A DNA stretch of 64,000 nucleotides, taken from assembly GCF_003315615.1 (NCBI RefSeq), contig NZ_PDCH01000003.1:62001-126000 (forward strand). The letters are read 5' to 3'. Origin of the DNA: Bifidobacterium xylocopae (GTDB lineage: Bacteria; Actinomycetota; Actinomycetes; Actinomycetales; Bifidobacteriaceae). Positions 17,588 through 26,500 of the stretch are shown in pieces. Numbering within the stretch: position 1 is the stretch's first letter; each line of letters opens with the position of its first letter. The position numbers and the translations under genes are program-made. The notes under the pieces were generated by a model. That model was not told where the DNA came from. It saw only the letters and a program-made list of their open reading frames with translations, and did not search any database.

Positions 17588-17712
17588 CCATCGCGCGACA
17601 CGAAGAGCCCAGGCGCACAAGGGCAGCAGTCCCGTTTGTCGGCTCAAAACGATGGGCACCGATAGTGGCCTGGGCCCACTAACATCTTGGCAAAAGGACT
17701 GAGGACCCGCCC

Positions 17713-17725
17713 GGGGGGGGGGGGG
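17713..17725. repeat. Run of 13 G
   Basis: Thirteen consecutive G lie in the convergent spacer between the LacI gene and the AhpF-like gene, 10 bases from the stop codon of the latter. Confidence 0.9.
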
Positions 17726-17734
17726 ACTTGAGCC

Positions 17735-19474
17735 TCAAGCCCCAATCAGGTCAAGCATCTCGGGGACGGACTTCTTGCCGAACTCGACGGTCTGATCGCC
17801 GCCCCGGTTGATCACGATACAAGGCACGCTCATTACGTTGTACCGGTCTTTGAGCTCAGGGAAGCGCGATACGTCGTAGGCTTGCGCACGCACATTCGGA
17901 TTGCCTGCGGCGATGCGCTGGGAGGACAGCACGGTGGTGGGGCACATGGTGCATGTCAGGGAGACCAGAAGCATCACATCGGTCGGTTCGGCGATGCTTC
18001 CGATCCGTTCCTCGGTGGCCCGGTCAAGTGTCTGGCCGGGACCGGCCGCGTTGTACAGGGCCAGCACAAATGAGTTGAACTCATGCCCGGATGGCACCCC
18101 ATGGAAGCCCATACCGGTACGGTCCAACCGGTCGTCATCACCGCGCCGGCACAGCTCTACGTATGGACGGGCCAGGGGTAGGCCTGCGGAGGGGTCATAC
18201 TCGATGTCCGACCGGTCGACCACCTGGCTGCTGAGCTTGCCATCGGAAAGGCTGACCAGCTCGCCGACGAAGCCTTCCAGCTCAGTCGAAAGCTTCGTGG
18301 AATCCAAGGTCAGCTCAAGCGTGAGTGGCTGGGCCATCTTGGAGAAGACCACGTTCAGCTGCTTACGGATGGCATCGTTGAAAAACCCGGAGGTCCGGGT
18401 CTGACCGCCCTGGTCGCGCGGCGCGGCCGGCGCGGGAGACGTACCTGCCGAAGCCGCGGACTTGGCGGCAGCCTCCTCTTTCTGTTCGTATGGCGTATCA
18501 GTCGGGCGAGGGGGCACAAGGCCCGTCTTCTTGGACATGTCGGACGCGTAGCGCTCCAGCTCCACGGCGGCCACGGCCCCATCGGCGGTGGCGGTGATGA
18601 CCTGGCGCAGATTCTTCACACGCAGGTCGCCGGCGGCATAAACGCCGGGGACCGAAGTCTCCAAGTCTCCGTGCGTGACGACATAACCCCGCTTGTCCAA
18701 CTCGACCACGCCCCTGACCAGCCCGGTCTGCGGCACGTAGCCGGCGAACACGAATACGCCGAAGGTGCCTTTGTCTGCCGGCTCCCAGGTATATTCACGC
18801 CCGGCCTTGTTGTCCTTGATCCTCGCCTCCACCAGGCCACCCTGGCCCGCCGATACACCCAGGAGCTCGGTATTGTAGCGGATTTCGATATTCGGGTTTG
18901 ACTTGGCCTCGGCGGCCACGGCGCCGTCGCACGTGAAATCATCCTCGCGCACCAAGAGCGTGACCTTGGAGGCGTATTTGGTCAGGAAGACCGACTCCTC
19001 GGCTGCGGCGAACCCACCACCGACCACCAGCACCTCGCGCCCGGTGAAGAACTCGCCGTCACAGGTGGCACAGTAGGCCACACCCCGCCCGGCGTACTCC
19101 TCCTCGCCCGCGAAGCCCAATTTACGGGGGCTGGCTCCAGTGGCGATCAAAACGCCGAAGGTCCTGAGCTCGCCGCGGGTGGTGTGCACGGTCTTGATGT
19201 CACCATCCACATCCACCCCGGTAGCCTCGGCGGACATGAACTCGGCACCGAAGTCCTGCGCCTGCTGGCGCATGGTTTCGGTCAGCTGCCGGCCGTCGGT
19301 CCTGGCGACACCGGGATAGTTGACCACCTCGGCGGTGATCGTGACCTGCCCGCCGAAATCCGCCTGCTCCAGGATGAGCGTCCGATAGCGCGCACGGGCC
19401 AGATAGAGCCCGGCTGCCAGACCCGCAGGGCCGCCACCGATGATGACCACATCGTAAAGATCGTCTTGTTTCAC
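17735..19474 (-). CDS. AhpF-like peroxiredoxin reductase with reversed domain order
   Basis: This flavoprotein should pass electrons from NAD(P)H to AhpC. From the GTG start, residues 1-320 are a thioredoxin-reductase module. It has the FAD motif GGGPAG (about 14-19), redox pair CATC (135-138) and NAD(P)H motif GGGFAAAEE (about 152). A Pro/Ala linker follows. Residues about 370-579 form two thioredoxin folds, the second with CTMC (508-511) and a cis-Pro SVPCIV. The segment GHEFNSFVLAL resembles the N-terminal domain of enterobacterial AhpF, which there precedes the reductase. GTG at 19474 is chosen because GAGGAG lies nine bases upstream. ahpC is directly upstream. Confidence 0.85.
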   Translation of the reverse strand: MKQDDLYDVVIIGGGPAGLAAGLYLARARYRTLILEQADFGGQVTITAEVVNYPGVARTDGRQLTETMRQQAQDFGAEFMSAEATGVDVDGDIKTVHTTRGELRTFGVLIATGASPRKLGFAGEEEYAGRGVAYCATCDGEFFTGREVLVVGGGFAAAEESVFLTKYASKVTLLVREDDFTCDGAVAAEAKSNPNIEIRYNTELLGVSAGQGGLVEARIKDNKAGREYTWEPADKGTFGVFVFAGYVPQTGLVRGVVELDKRGYVVTHGDLETSVPGVYAAGDLRVKNLRQVITATADGAVAAVELERYASDMSKKTGLVPPRPTDTPYEQKEEAAAKSAASAGTSPAPAAPRDQGGQTRTSGFFNDAIRKQLNVVFSKMAQPLTLELTLDSTKLSTELEGFVGELVSLSDGKLSSQVVDRSDIEYDPSAGLPLARPYVELCRRGDDDRLDRTGMGFHGVPSGHEFNSFVLALYNAAGPGQTLDRATEERIGSIAEPTDVMLLVSLTCTMCPTTVLSSQRIAAGNPNVRAQAYDVSRFPELKDRYNVMSVPCIVINRGGDQTVEFGKKSVPEMLDLIGA

Positions 19475-19568
19475 GTGAAAACACTCCTCAGATACAGGCC
19501 CTGCGAGCACGACGGACCTCCAGTGCGCCGCCGCAGCCAGCAAACCCTACTTCCATACCAAACTGCTC

Positions 19569-19601
19569 GGCCCCTGCCGCGTAACAGCGCAGCGGGGGCC
19601 G
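19569..19601 (-). terminator. Hairpin between ahpC and the AhpF-like gene
   Basis: A GC-rich imperfect stem (GGCCCC...GCGC with GCGC...GGGGCC, TAACA loop) lies just past the ahpC stop and may lower read-through into the reductase gene. Confidence 0.5.
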
Positions 19602-19643
19602 ATCGCCACAGCGCCGGCGCCTAAATCCGCCGACGAACGCCAA

Positions 19644-20207
19644 TCAGAGCTGACCGACCAGGTCGAGGCTGGGCTCGATGGTCTCCTCCCCGGGCTCCCA
19701 CTTTGCCGGGCAGACCTGATCGCCATGCTCGTAGACGAACTGGGAGGCCTGCACCCTGCGCAGGATTTCGTCGGCATTGCGGCCCACGTTGGAAGAGATG
19801 ACCTCGTAGGCCACGACCTTGCCTTCGGGGCTCAGGATGAAGTCGCCACGCTCAGCCTTGCCTTCGGATTCACTGTAAGTGTCCAGGTCGCGGGCCAGGG
19901 TGGCGGTCGGGTCGGCCAACATGGGGAACTGGATCTTGTTGATCTTCTCATTGGCTTCATGCCAGGCCTTGTGCACAAACTCGGTGTCACAGGAGACCGA
20001 GTAAATCTCGCAACCGGCCTTCTTGAAGTCCTCGTAGCGGGTGGCCAGGTCCTCCAGTTCGGTGGGGCATACAAAGGTGAAATCCGCCGGATAGAAGAAG
20101 AGCACCGACCAGTGCCCCATCAGGTCCTGCTTGGTCACCTCGTGGAACTCGTTGTCCTGGAAAGCCTGGGTCTTGAACTCAGTCAGCTCGTGCTGCAACA
20201 GGGTCAT
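19644..20207 (-). CDS. ahpC: Alkyl hydroperoxide reductase peroxiredoxin subunit
   Basis: This 187-residue typical 2-Cys peroxiredoxin reduces hydrogen peroxide, organic peroxides and peroxynitrite. The peroxidatic Cys47 is in FYPADFTFVCPTE and the resolving Cys166 in QVCPAKW; both positions match AhpC proteins. Two ATGs lie side by side after AAAGAGG. The second (20207) is preferred because its spacing is better and the protein then starts MTLLQHEL, as is usual in the family. The reductase gene follows after 169 bases with a hairpin between. Confidence 0.96.
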   Translation of the reverse strand: MTLLQHELTEFKTQAFQDNEFHEVTKQDLMGHWSVLFFYPADFTFVCPTELEDLATRYEDFKKAGCEIYSVSCDTEFVHKAWHEANEKINKIQFPMLADPTATLARDLDTYSESEGKAERGDFILSPEGKVVAYEVISSNVGRNADEILRRVQASQFVYEHGDQVCPAKWEPGEETIEPSLDLVGQL

Positions 20208-20468
20208 CATTACCTCTTTATCGTCATAGGGAAAGGCATGCGCGTTGAGCACGCACACCAGGGCCGTCAACCATGACCGCCCGCGCGGCAAGCGCCATCG
20301 CCCCCGGCGCAACCGCTCCGGCGTCCACAGCCATACGATTGTCATCGTACGCGTTGGGCACAGGAAAAAGAAGGGTGCAGTGCGCCCCTCCGATGTGACG
20401 TTCGGCACATGGACGGGCATCCGCCCTTCACGCCCGCACTTATCGCGGATTCCACGTACATTTGAAGC

Positions 20469-21821
20469 ATGGCGCTTTGGCTCAATATCCTATTGGTTTT
20501 CATCTTCCTGCTGATCGGTTCCGTTTTCTCCGGCACCGAGCTGGCGCTGGTCTCCTTGCGCGGCTCGCAGCTGGACCAGATGGAACAGGAGGACGCACGG
20601 GGGGCACGCGTGGCCAAGATTGCCCGCGACCCAAACACCTTCCTGTCCGCCGTACAGATCGGTGTCACACTTTCCGGTTTCCTTTCCGCATCGTTCGGCG
20701 CCTCATCGATAGCTCCGTCGGTGGCCCCGATCGTACGTTCCTGGGGTGTGCCGGCCAGCCTCGCGTCCACGCTGACGACCATTGCCTTGACCTTGATTAT
20801 CTCGTATTTCTCCATCGTGATCTCCGAACTGGTACCCAAGCGCATCGCCATGCAACGTGGCGAGCAGATAGCCCGTGGGGTGGTCCCCGCCATCGATGTC
20901 TTCTCCACAATCTGCAGACCGCTCATCTGGCTGATCGGCAAGAACACCAACGGCTTGGTGCGACTGTTGGGCTTCGACCCGCAACAGACCGACACCGAGG
21001 TCTCCGACGATGAACTGCGGGTGCTGGTCTCATCCAACACGAACCTGAGCAAGGACGAACGGGTGATCCTGGGCGATGTGTTCGACGCTTCAGAGACCAG
21101 TGTGGCCGAAGTGATGCGCCCGCGCGCCGACGTGGTCTTCATCTCCGCCGACATGAGCCTGGAGAAAGCGGCGGCCTTCGTGCGCAAGGAGCCCTACTCC
21201 CGCTATCCGGTGACCGGCCGCGACTTCGATGACGTGCTGGGCTTCGTGCACGTTCGTGACCTGCTGGACGTACGTGATTCGAAGGCCCGGACCGTCGCTG
21301 ACGTGACCCGTCCCGGCATCTCCCTTCCAGGCACATCCAAACTCCTGCCCAGCCTTGAGAAGCTGCGCAAGCGGGGCATCCATCTGGCCGTGGTGATCGA
21401 CGAGTACGGCGGCACAGACGGTATCGTCACCCTGGAGGACATGACCGAAGAACTCGTCGGCGACATACGCGATGAGTACGACCTGCCCGAGGAGAAAGGC
21501 GGCCCCAGGCCCGACCGAACCGCTTTCGTGGACGGCGTGGCAACCGTCGAGGGCGGCATGACCATAGAGGATTTCGCGGATCTGACCGGCATCGAACTGG
21601 AGGACGGCCCATACGAGACGGTAGCCGGCTATTTTCTGGCCCACACCGGCAAGCTGGGCGAAGTAGGCGACATACTCCACTCCGACGATGGCTACGACAT
21701 GGTCGTCTCCAAGGTGGACGGCCGACGGATCGAAACCATCCAGGTGCGCAGGCGGGAAAGCGAGCGCAACGCCGGAGAGGACGATGCCTCCGCAGGGAAA
21801 GACCGGGTTGCACACGCCTGA
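20469..21821 (+). CDS. CNNM/CBS-pair (CorC/HlyC-like) membrane protein
   Basis: The 450-residue protein has an N-terminal DUF21/CNNM domain with four helices (about 1-155). Two CBS motifs follow (about 200-330; signature VAEVMRPRADVVFISADM and HLAVVIDEYGGTDGIVTLED), then a C-terminal CorC/HlyC domain. Members are annotated as hemolysin-like but are more likely ion (magnesium) transport proteins or regulators. A polar Asp/Glu-rich tail ends the protein. The ribosome site before the ATG is weak. Single-gene unit upstream of dps. Confidence 0.9.
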   Translation: MALWLNILLVFIFLLIGSVFSGTELALVSLRGSQLDQMEQEDARGARVAKIARDPNTFLSAVQIGVTLSGFLSASFGASSIAPSVAPIVRSWGVPASLASTLTTIALTLIISYFSIVISELVPKRIAMQRGEQIARGVVPAIDVFSTICRPLIWLIGKNTNGLVRLLGFDPQQTDTEVSDDELRVLVSSNTNLSKDERVILGDVFDASETSVAEVMRPRADVVFISADMSLEKAAAFVRKEPYSRYPVTGRDFDDVLGFVHVRDLLDVRDSKARTVADVTRPGISLPGTSKLLPSLEKLRKRGIHLAVVIDEYGGTDGIVTLEDMTEELVGDIRDEYDLPEEKGGPRPDRTAFVDGVATVEGGMTIEDFADLTGIELEDGPYETVAGYFLAHTGKLGEVGDILHSDDGYDMVVSKVDGRRIETIQVRRRESERNAGEDDASAGKDRVAHA

Positions 21822-21857
21822 TGCATACTTTCTTACAGAAAACAGGTTCGGGGCGAG

Positions 21858-21885
21858 TTGACTTCCGGCGGTCGTCCTCTAATCT
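21858..21885 (+). promoter_or_regulatory. Probable sigma-70-type promoter of dps
   Basis: TTGACT (21858-21863) and TAATCT (21880-21885) are separated by 16 bases and lie about 95 bases before the dps start. Confidence 0.6.
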
Positions 21886-21981
21886 TGTAAGTAAGGCCAG
21901 GTCGCAGAGCGACAGACCAGCCGTCGGGCATCACAGGCCAGACTGGAATCCCTCCAGCAGACGGCAGACAAAGGAGTAGTC

Positions 21982-22461
21982 ATGGCATTGGAATTCACGG
22001 TTCCCGGGCTCGACGCCGAGACCAGCAAGAAGGTCATCACGATTCTGCAGAGCAGGCTTAGCAACGAGCAGGAGTGCGCGCTCGTCCTTAAGCATGCCCA
22101 TTGGAACATGAAGGGCAAGAACTTCATCGGCATCCACGAGATGATGGACCCGGAGGTCGACTCCGTACTGGCCATGGCCGACGAGACCGCAGAGCGCATC
22201 GCCACCCTGGGTGGCCAGGCGGACGGCCGTCCTGACGACATCATCAAGAACCGCACCTGGAAGGGCATCGAAATCGCCGGCCGCCAGGAGGCCCTTGATT
22301 ACCTCAAGGCGCTGAACGACTACTACAGCGAGTTCATCATTGCCGACCGCCAGGCCATCAAGGAGCTGGATGACCTGGATGTCATTTCTTCCAACATCAT
22401 CCAGGATCATGTTCAGGAGCTGGAGCACTTCCAGTGGTTCATGAGGTCCCACCTGATCTGA
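21982..22461 (+). CDS. dps: Dps family DNA-binding ferritin-like protein
   Basis: This 159-residue protein carries the Dps ferroxidase signature: the HWNMKG block near residue 39 and Asp/Glu residues in EMMDPEVDSVLAMADETAERI at the dimer interface. Dps dodecamers oxidise ferrous iron with hydrogen peroxide, store the mineral and often coat DNA. The N-terminus is short and not lysine-rich, so DNA binding cannot be assumed. The start is supported by AAAGGAG. It follows a clear promoter and ends before a strong terminator. Together with ahpC and its reductase it makes a peroxide-defence neighbourhood. Confidence 0.94.
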   Translation: MALEFTVPGLDAETSKKVITILQSRLSNEQECALVLKHAHWNMKGKNFIGIHEMMDPEVDSVLAMADETAERIATLGGQADGRPDDIIKNRTWKGIEIAGRQEALDYLKALNDYYSEFIIADRQAIKELDDLDVISSNIIQDHVQELEHFQWFMRSHLI

Positions 22462-22499
22462 GCCCAATCGCTCGGAGCGCTAAAGCGCCCTTTTCTCTA

Positions 22500-22542
22500 A
22501 CGGAGCCAGTCGCCTTACCGGGGCGGCAGGCTCCGTTTCTTG
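22500..22542 (+). terminator. Rho-independent terminator after dps
   Basis: ACGGAGCC (22500-22507) pairs with GGCTCCGT (22529-22536), with an inner CGCC/GGCG stem, followed by TTTCTTGTT. A smaller AGCGCT hairpin with TTTT precedes it at about 22475. Confidence 0.8.
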
Positions 22543-22674
22543 TTCCCCTTGTCTGCCCGGCATTGTCGTAAGGATCGGGGTTGTCTGCCATCAAGTTCGG
22601 GCGCAGGGTTAGACTGTTGCAATGGGAGACGGTTTTGTCTCATGCCGGGAAGACTGGTCGGCGACGCAGGATTC

Positions 22675-23958
22675 ATGTCGCTACAGATGGGGGTAACCGT
22701 GCCCAGACCAGGCCGCCGTTTCCACAATTTCACCTACCACTTGCACACCTTCGCCGAGGACGACCGCAAAGCGGGACTGTTGATGATGTCCGCCGCCCTG
22801 GCGGGGTTGGTGTGCGCCAACGTACCCAAGCTCGGCCAGCTCTATCAGGTCGCCGTCTCCTGGGTGCCGCTGTCGGACCTTCCCACCTCCCGGCATTTAG
22901 ATTTGTCGGTCGGCGGATGGGTGCAGGACGGGCTGCTCGCCTGTTTCTTCCTGGTCACCGGCCTGGAGTTGCGGCAGGAAATGACCTCGGGCACCCTGCA
23001 AAGACCCAAACAAGCCCTACTCCCTCTCCTGTCCGCAACGGGCGGGGTAGCGGTCCCGATAGCGGTCTACGTCCTCATCAACCTGAAATCCCCCATCACA
23101 GCGGGTGGTTGGGCGGTACCCACCGCCACCGATGTGGCTTTCTCCTTGGCCGCGCTTCAAATCCTGGCTCCCCGGACCAGCCCCTCAGTGCAGGCGTTCC
23201 TGATGACGCTGGCGGTATGCGATGACATTATCGGAGTCATTCTCATCGCGGTCTGCTTTTCAGAACCCGGCAACGTCTGGGGTCTGCTTTTGGCTGCGTC
23301 CGGTTTGACCTTATGGTCGGTGCTTGCCCGTTTACGGCGCTTGGCATGGCCCGCGAAGTTCGGCATGGCCTTGGCGGCACCCTTGGCCTGGTACGGCTTC
23401 CTGTTGGCAGGAATCCATCCGGTTCTGGCGGGCGTGGCTTTGGGACTGCTCACACCGGCCCGGGCCGATACCCCACAAAGCAGTTCGCGTGCGGCCCGGC
23501 TCGAAGCCCGCTTGATACCTTTGTCGGCGCTGCTGGCCCTGCCCTTGTTCGCTTTCTGCTCCTTGGGTATTCCCCTGGGTGGTTTCAAACTCAACTGGCT
23601 GACCAGCCCTGTTTTCCTTGGGATCTGTCTGGGCTTGGCCTTGGGCAAACCGGTGGGCATCATGGGGGTGGTTGCCTTCTGCTCGCGGCTGGGCATCAAG
23701 CCACCACTGGGCGCACGGCTGCCCGATCTGATCGCCCCGGCACAGTTGTGCGGTATCGGATTCACGATGTCGTTCCTGATGGCCCAGCTGGCTTTCAAGG
23801 AACCGGATTTGGAGCATACCGCCTTGGTGGGCGTATTGGCCGGATCCCTGCTGTCCGTGCTGCTGGGGACTTGCACGATCGTCTGTCAAAAACGGTCATC
23901 CCCTCGACGCCCGCTAGATCAAAACCTTCACCGCCCCAGCAAGGGTTACGACCGATAA
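22675..23958 (+). CDS. nhaA: Na+/H+ antiporter NhaA
   Basis: The membrane protein of about 12 helices exports sodium in exchange for protons. It shows the NhaA core: VQDGLLACFFLVTGLELRQEM, the ATDVAFSLAAL segment, and the paired aspartates in AVCDDIIGVILIA that form the ion site. Length (427 residues) fits the family. The start is uncertain: ATG 22675 has a weak AGGA before it; alternatives are ATG 22642, ATG 22687 and a GTG at 22699 preceded by GGGGGTAA. It is convergent with the SDR gene. Confidence 0.9.
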   Translation: MSLQMGVTVPRPGRRFHNFTYHLHTFAEDDRKAGLLMMSAALAGLVCANVPKLGQLYQVAVSWVPLSDLPTSRHLDLSVGGWVQDGLLACFFLVTGLELRQEMTSGTLQRPKQALLPLLSATGGVAVPIAVYVLINLKSPITAGGWAVPTATDVAFSLAALQILAPRTSPSVQAFLMTLAVCDDIIGVILIAVCFSEPGNVWGLLLAASGLTLWSVLARLRRLAWPAKFGMALAAPLAWYGFLLAGIHPVLAGVALGLLTPARADTPQSSSRAARLEARLIPLSALLALPLFAFCSLGIPLGGFKLNWLTSPVFLGICLGLALGKPVGIMGVVAFCSRLGIKPPLGARLPDLIAPAQLCGIGFTMSFLMAQLAFKEPDLEHTALVGVLAGSLLSVLLGTCTIVCQKRSSPRRPLDQNLHRPSKGYDR

Positions 23959-23997
23959 ACCCCCACCCCGACCATCGCCTGTCCAAGGGGACCGGGC

Positions 23998-24762
23998 TCA
24001 GCGCCGGTAGACCTTGGTGTAGGAACCCTCGGCGCGTGGGCGGACCACGATCTGGTCGATGTTGACCGTGTCCGGCTGATCCAGAGCCCAGGTCACACAG
24101 TCAGCCACGTCCGCGGCCGTCAGTGGATCCGGTACGCCGGCGTATACCGCTTGGGCCTTGGACCGGTCACCAGCGAAGCGCTTGACCGAGAATTCATCGG
24201 TATGGACCATGCCAGGCGCGATGTCGATCACCCGAACCGGCTTACCGATCAGTTCCAGCCGCAAGATCCGGGCCATGACCCGTTCAGCGGACTTGGAGGC
24301 GCAGTATCCACCGCCCCCCTCGTATGGTTCAATGCCGGCGGTCGAAGAGACGATCAACACGCTCCCCTCGTCCTGCTCCAGTGCCGGCAACAGCTTCTGC
24401 GTGATGCGCAACGTGCCCAGCACGTTGAGCTCATACATGGCCCGCCAATCGTCCAACTTGGAGGTCGCCACCGAATCCTTGCCGATTGCCCTGCCCGCAC
24501 AGTTGACCAAGGCCTTGACAGGCCCGGCGGCCATGATCTCATCGACGGCGGCCTGGGTGGAAGCCTCGTCGGTCATGTCACAGACCCGATAGGAGAAGGC
24601 TTGTCCCAGTCCGTCCGCCATCGCGGCGAGTTTATCCTCACGGCGGGCGAGCCCGACCACCCGCCAGCCGTGTGCCACCAAGGCTCGCGCCGATGCCGCA
24701 CCGATGCCGCTGGAAGCCCCGGTCACAACCGCACACCCGACCGCCTCACTTACATCCGCCAT
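23998..24762 (-). CDS. Short-chain dehydrogenase/reductase
   Basis: This classical SDR of 254 residues has the cofactor motif TGASSGIG (about 14-21), the NCAGRA structural motif, a catalytic Ser in VSSTAGIEP and the YCASK catalytic Tyr/Lys near 155. An Arg in VGLARREDK after the second strand suggests NADP preference. The substrate cannot be deduced; the family contains many serine/3-hydroxy acid dehydrogenases of the YdfG type. AAAGGGG precedes the start. Convergent with nhaA and apparently monocistronic. Confidence 0.88.
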   Translation of the reverse strand: MADVSEAVGCAVVTGASSGIGAASARALVAHGWRVVGLARREDKLAAMADGLGQAFSYRVCDMTDEASTQAAVDEIMAAGPVKALVNCAGRAIGKDSVATSKLDDWRAMYELNVLGTLRITQKLLPALEQDEGSVLIVSSTAGIEPYEGGGGYCASKSAERVMARILRLELIGKPVRVIDIAPGMVHTDEFSVKRFAGDRSKAQAVYAGVPDPLTAADVADCVTWALDQPDTVNIDQIVVRPRAEGSYTKVYRR

Positions 24763-24954
24763 ATCAGACCCCTTTCCTCACAAGTTGATCCGGCACCGCT
24801 CTGCCATCAAGTCGAAGTCCAATTCATCGCCTTACCCACTTATTCCCCCAAGTTACTCCACTTGAACGCCGGGTATCAGCGGAAATGGGAATGTGGTCGA
24901 ACGTCAATGTATCCACCGACTTATCCACAATGGTCCACAGCCGCTGGGAGGGGC

Positions 24955-25629
24955 TCAGATGATGACATACCTGTTCAGCGCCCGCCGCAGCTCCCGCCAT
25001 CCCGGTAGATAAGAATCCATCAACCCCTGAAAGCGGTCCCCGTGCCCCGATGCGCGCAGATGAGTCAGTTCATGCACCAGAACGTACTCAAGAAAGCGGG
25101 GCTCCAACCAAGCCAGTTCCAGGTTCAGGCGGATACGCCCGGTGGCGGGTGTGCAGGATCCCCAGCGGGTCGTCATCCGCCGCAGGGTGATGGCGGACGG
25201 CCCGCGCCCAACCACCGGAACCCACCTGTCCACAAGTCCGGGCAGCTGTTCCTCAATGATGGCCCTGGCCCGGCGCAGCCGTTCACCATTGCCACCCGTT
25301 GATTCACTGGGCGAGCCGGAAGCGGCACCCCAGCCGGCCCCGTTACCGGCAGCACCTTCGTCGAAGATCCGCTCGGACCGGGCGATACGATCCCTGGTCG
25401 AACGAATCCAGCCCAGTTTGGATGCGGCAAAGCGCCGGACCTCCGCTTCGGGAATCCTGGCAGGCGCCGTTATCTCGATATGCGCGTCCGGCGGCTTGAT
25501 ACGCAGGTAGACGTTCTTTACCTGTTTACGGATGAGGAGCGCCTGTTCGCCATTCACATCAATCCACCGCCTGGAGAGGACCTCCCGACCCTGGCGTCCC
25601 GCCCGAGCCCGCTGAAAGGAATTAGGCAT
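24955..25629 (-). CDS. YgjP-like/M48-type metal-dependent hydrolase
   Basis: The 224-residue soluble protein has the zinc-binding HELTHL motif in YVLVHELTHLRASGH. It also has the WGSCTPATGRIRLNLELAWL block that defines YgjP-like (DUF45) proteins. The role of the family is not settled; members are annotated as peptidases or linked to nucleotide and restriction contexts. The ATG at 25629 is preferred because GGAGGAG lies nine bases upstream; the frame is open further upstream to 25758 without a ribosome site. A single DnaA-box-like TTATCCACA lies 26 bases past the 3' end of the gene region, at 24921-24929. Confidence 0.83.
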   Translation of the reverse strand: MPNSFQRARAGRQGREVLSRRWIDVNGEQALLIRKQVKNVYLRIKPPDAHIEITAPARIPEAEVRRFAASKLGWIRSTRDRIARSERIFDEGAAGNGAGWGAASGSPSESTGGNGERLRRARAIIEEQLPGLVDRWVPVVGRGPSAITLRRMTTRWGSCTPATGRIRLNLELAWLEPRFLEYVLVHELTHLRASGHGDRFQGLMDSYLPGWRELRRALNRYVII

Positions 25630-25705
25630 GCTCCCATTCTCCTCCGACCCGCTGATTTCCCTGGCCGTCACTGGATGCCGTGACACTCGGAAGGCACTCG
25701 GAGAA

Positions 25706-25733
25706 TTGACTTTCGACGGCCGTATGGTAACCT
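25706..25733 (+). promoter_or_regulatory. Probable promoter of the tRNA-Ile/tRNA-Ala unit
   Basis: TTGACT (25706-25711) and TAACCT (25728-25733) are 16 bases apart, about 33 bases before tRNA-Ile. Confidence 0.5.
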
Positions 25734-25765
25734 GGCTGCTTGTGTGATGGCTTATCACGCGGTTT

Positions 25766-25839
25766 GGGCCTGTAGCTCAGCTGGTTAGAGCGCATCCCTG
25801 ATAAGGATGAGGTCGGAGGTTCAAGTCCTCCCAGGCCCA
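25766..25839 (+). tRNA. tRNA-Ile (GAT)
   Basis: A 74-base cloverleaf begins GGGCCTG and closes with CAGGCCC plus discriminator A. The D-arm (GCTCAGCTGGTTAGAGC), the anticodon loop CTGATAA and the T-arm GGTTCAAGTCC are all clear. CCA is not encoded. It lies outside the rRNA operon. Confidence 0.97.
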
Positions 25840-25886
25840 CGCAGCGGTTCCTTCAAGACCCTGCATGTTGGTATGATTCATTTCTT

Positions 25887-25959
25887 GGGGCTGTGGCGCA
25901 GCTGGTAGCGCATCTGCTTTGCAAGCAGAGGGTCAGGAGTTCGAGTCTCCTCAGCTCCA
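25887..25959 (+). tRNA. tRNA-Ala (TGC)
   Basis: A 73-base cloverleaf begins GGGGCTG and closes with CAGCTCC plus discriminator A. The anticodon loop is TTTGCAA and the T-loop is GTTCGAGTC. It is 47 bases after tRNA-Ile, probably co-transcribed with it. Confidence 0.97.
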
Positions 25960-26032
25960 CTTCGTGGGATTCCGGGCATCGCCCGGGAACCCTTTTTCTT
26001 GCTGAACACGGCTCTATACCAACGTTTATAAG

Positions 26033-26042
26033 CCCCCCCCCC
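26033..26042. repeat. Run of 10 C
   Basis: Ten consecutive C (G on the minus strand) lie between tRNA-Ala and the XRE regulator gene. Confidence 0.85.
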
Positions 26043-26212
26043 GCGCCCGCCGTCCGTGCGTTTCCGTGTGAAGACGAATGATTAGGCGCATCCTAGAGGT
26101 GCACGTTTGCCCATCAACCCGCCTAAGAGCATATGGCCGCATTCCTCCATCCCCTGATAAACCAGCGACGTTACTTATACCGGAACCGGGGCCCCCGCAG
26201 TAGACTGGAACC

Positions 26213-26500
26213 ATGCCACAAGCAGTATTCACGGATGAGGAATGGGTGACATTCGCACGGGAATTCGGACGCAACCTGCAACGCCTGCGTAGTGAACGCA
26301 ATCTCAGCCAGGAGCAGTTGGCAGCGGCTACCGGGCTGAGCCGTTCTCAGTGCCAGCGTCTGGAAGCCGGCGCGAACCGCAGTGGTCAACCCAGCAACCC
26401 AAGCCTGCGCAACCTCCTAGCCCTTGCGACGGCTCTGAATACCGACCTGACCACCCTGGTTCCCGAGGCGCTTGCTTGCAACGCGAATAAGCAGGCATAA
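26213..26500 (+). CDS. Small XRE-family DNA-binding regulator
   Basis: The 95-residue protein is essentially one Cro/CI-type helix-turn-helix (about 17-75): LQRLRSERNLSQEQLAAATGLSRSQCQRLEAG. An extra loop (NRSGQPSNPSLRN) comes before the final helices. Such stand-alone XRE proteins usually regulate themselves and a neighbour. No toxin, phage gene or partner adjoins it, so the target is unknown. There is no good ribosome site before the ATG, which lies close behind possible promoter sequence and could be translated from a short leader. Confidence 0.8.
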   Translation: MPQAVFTDEEWVTFAREFGRNLQRLRSERNLSQEQLAAATGLSRSQCQRLEAGANRSGQPSNPSLRNLLALATALNTDLTTLVPEALACNANKQA

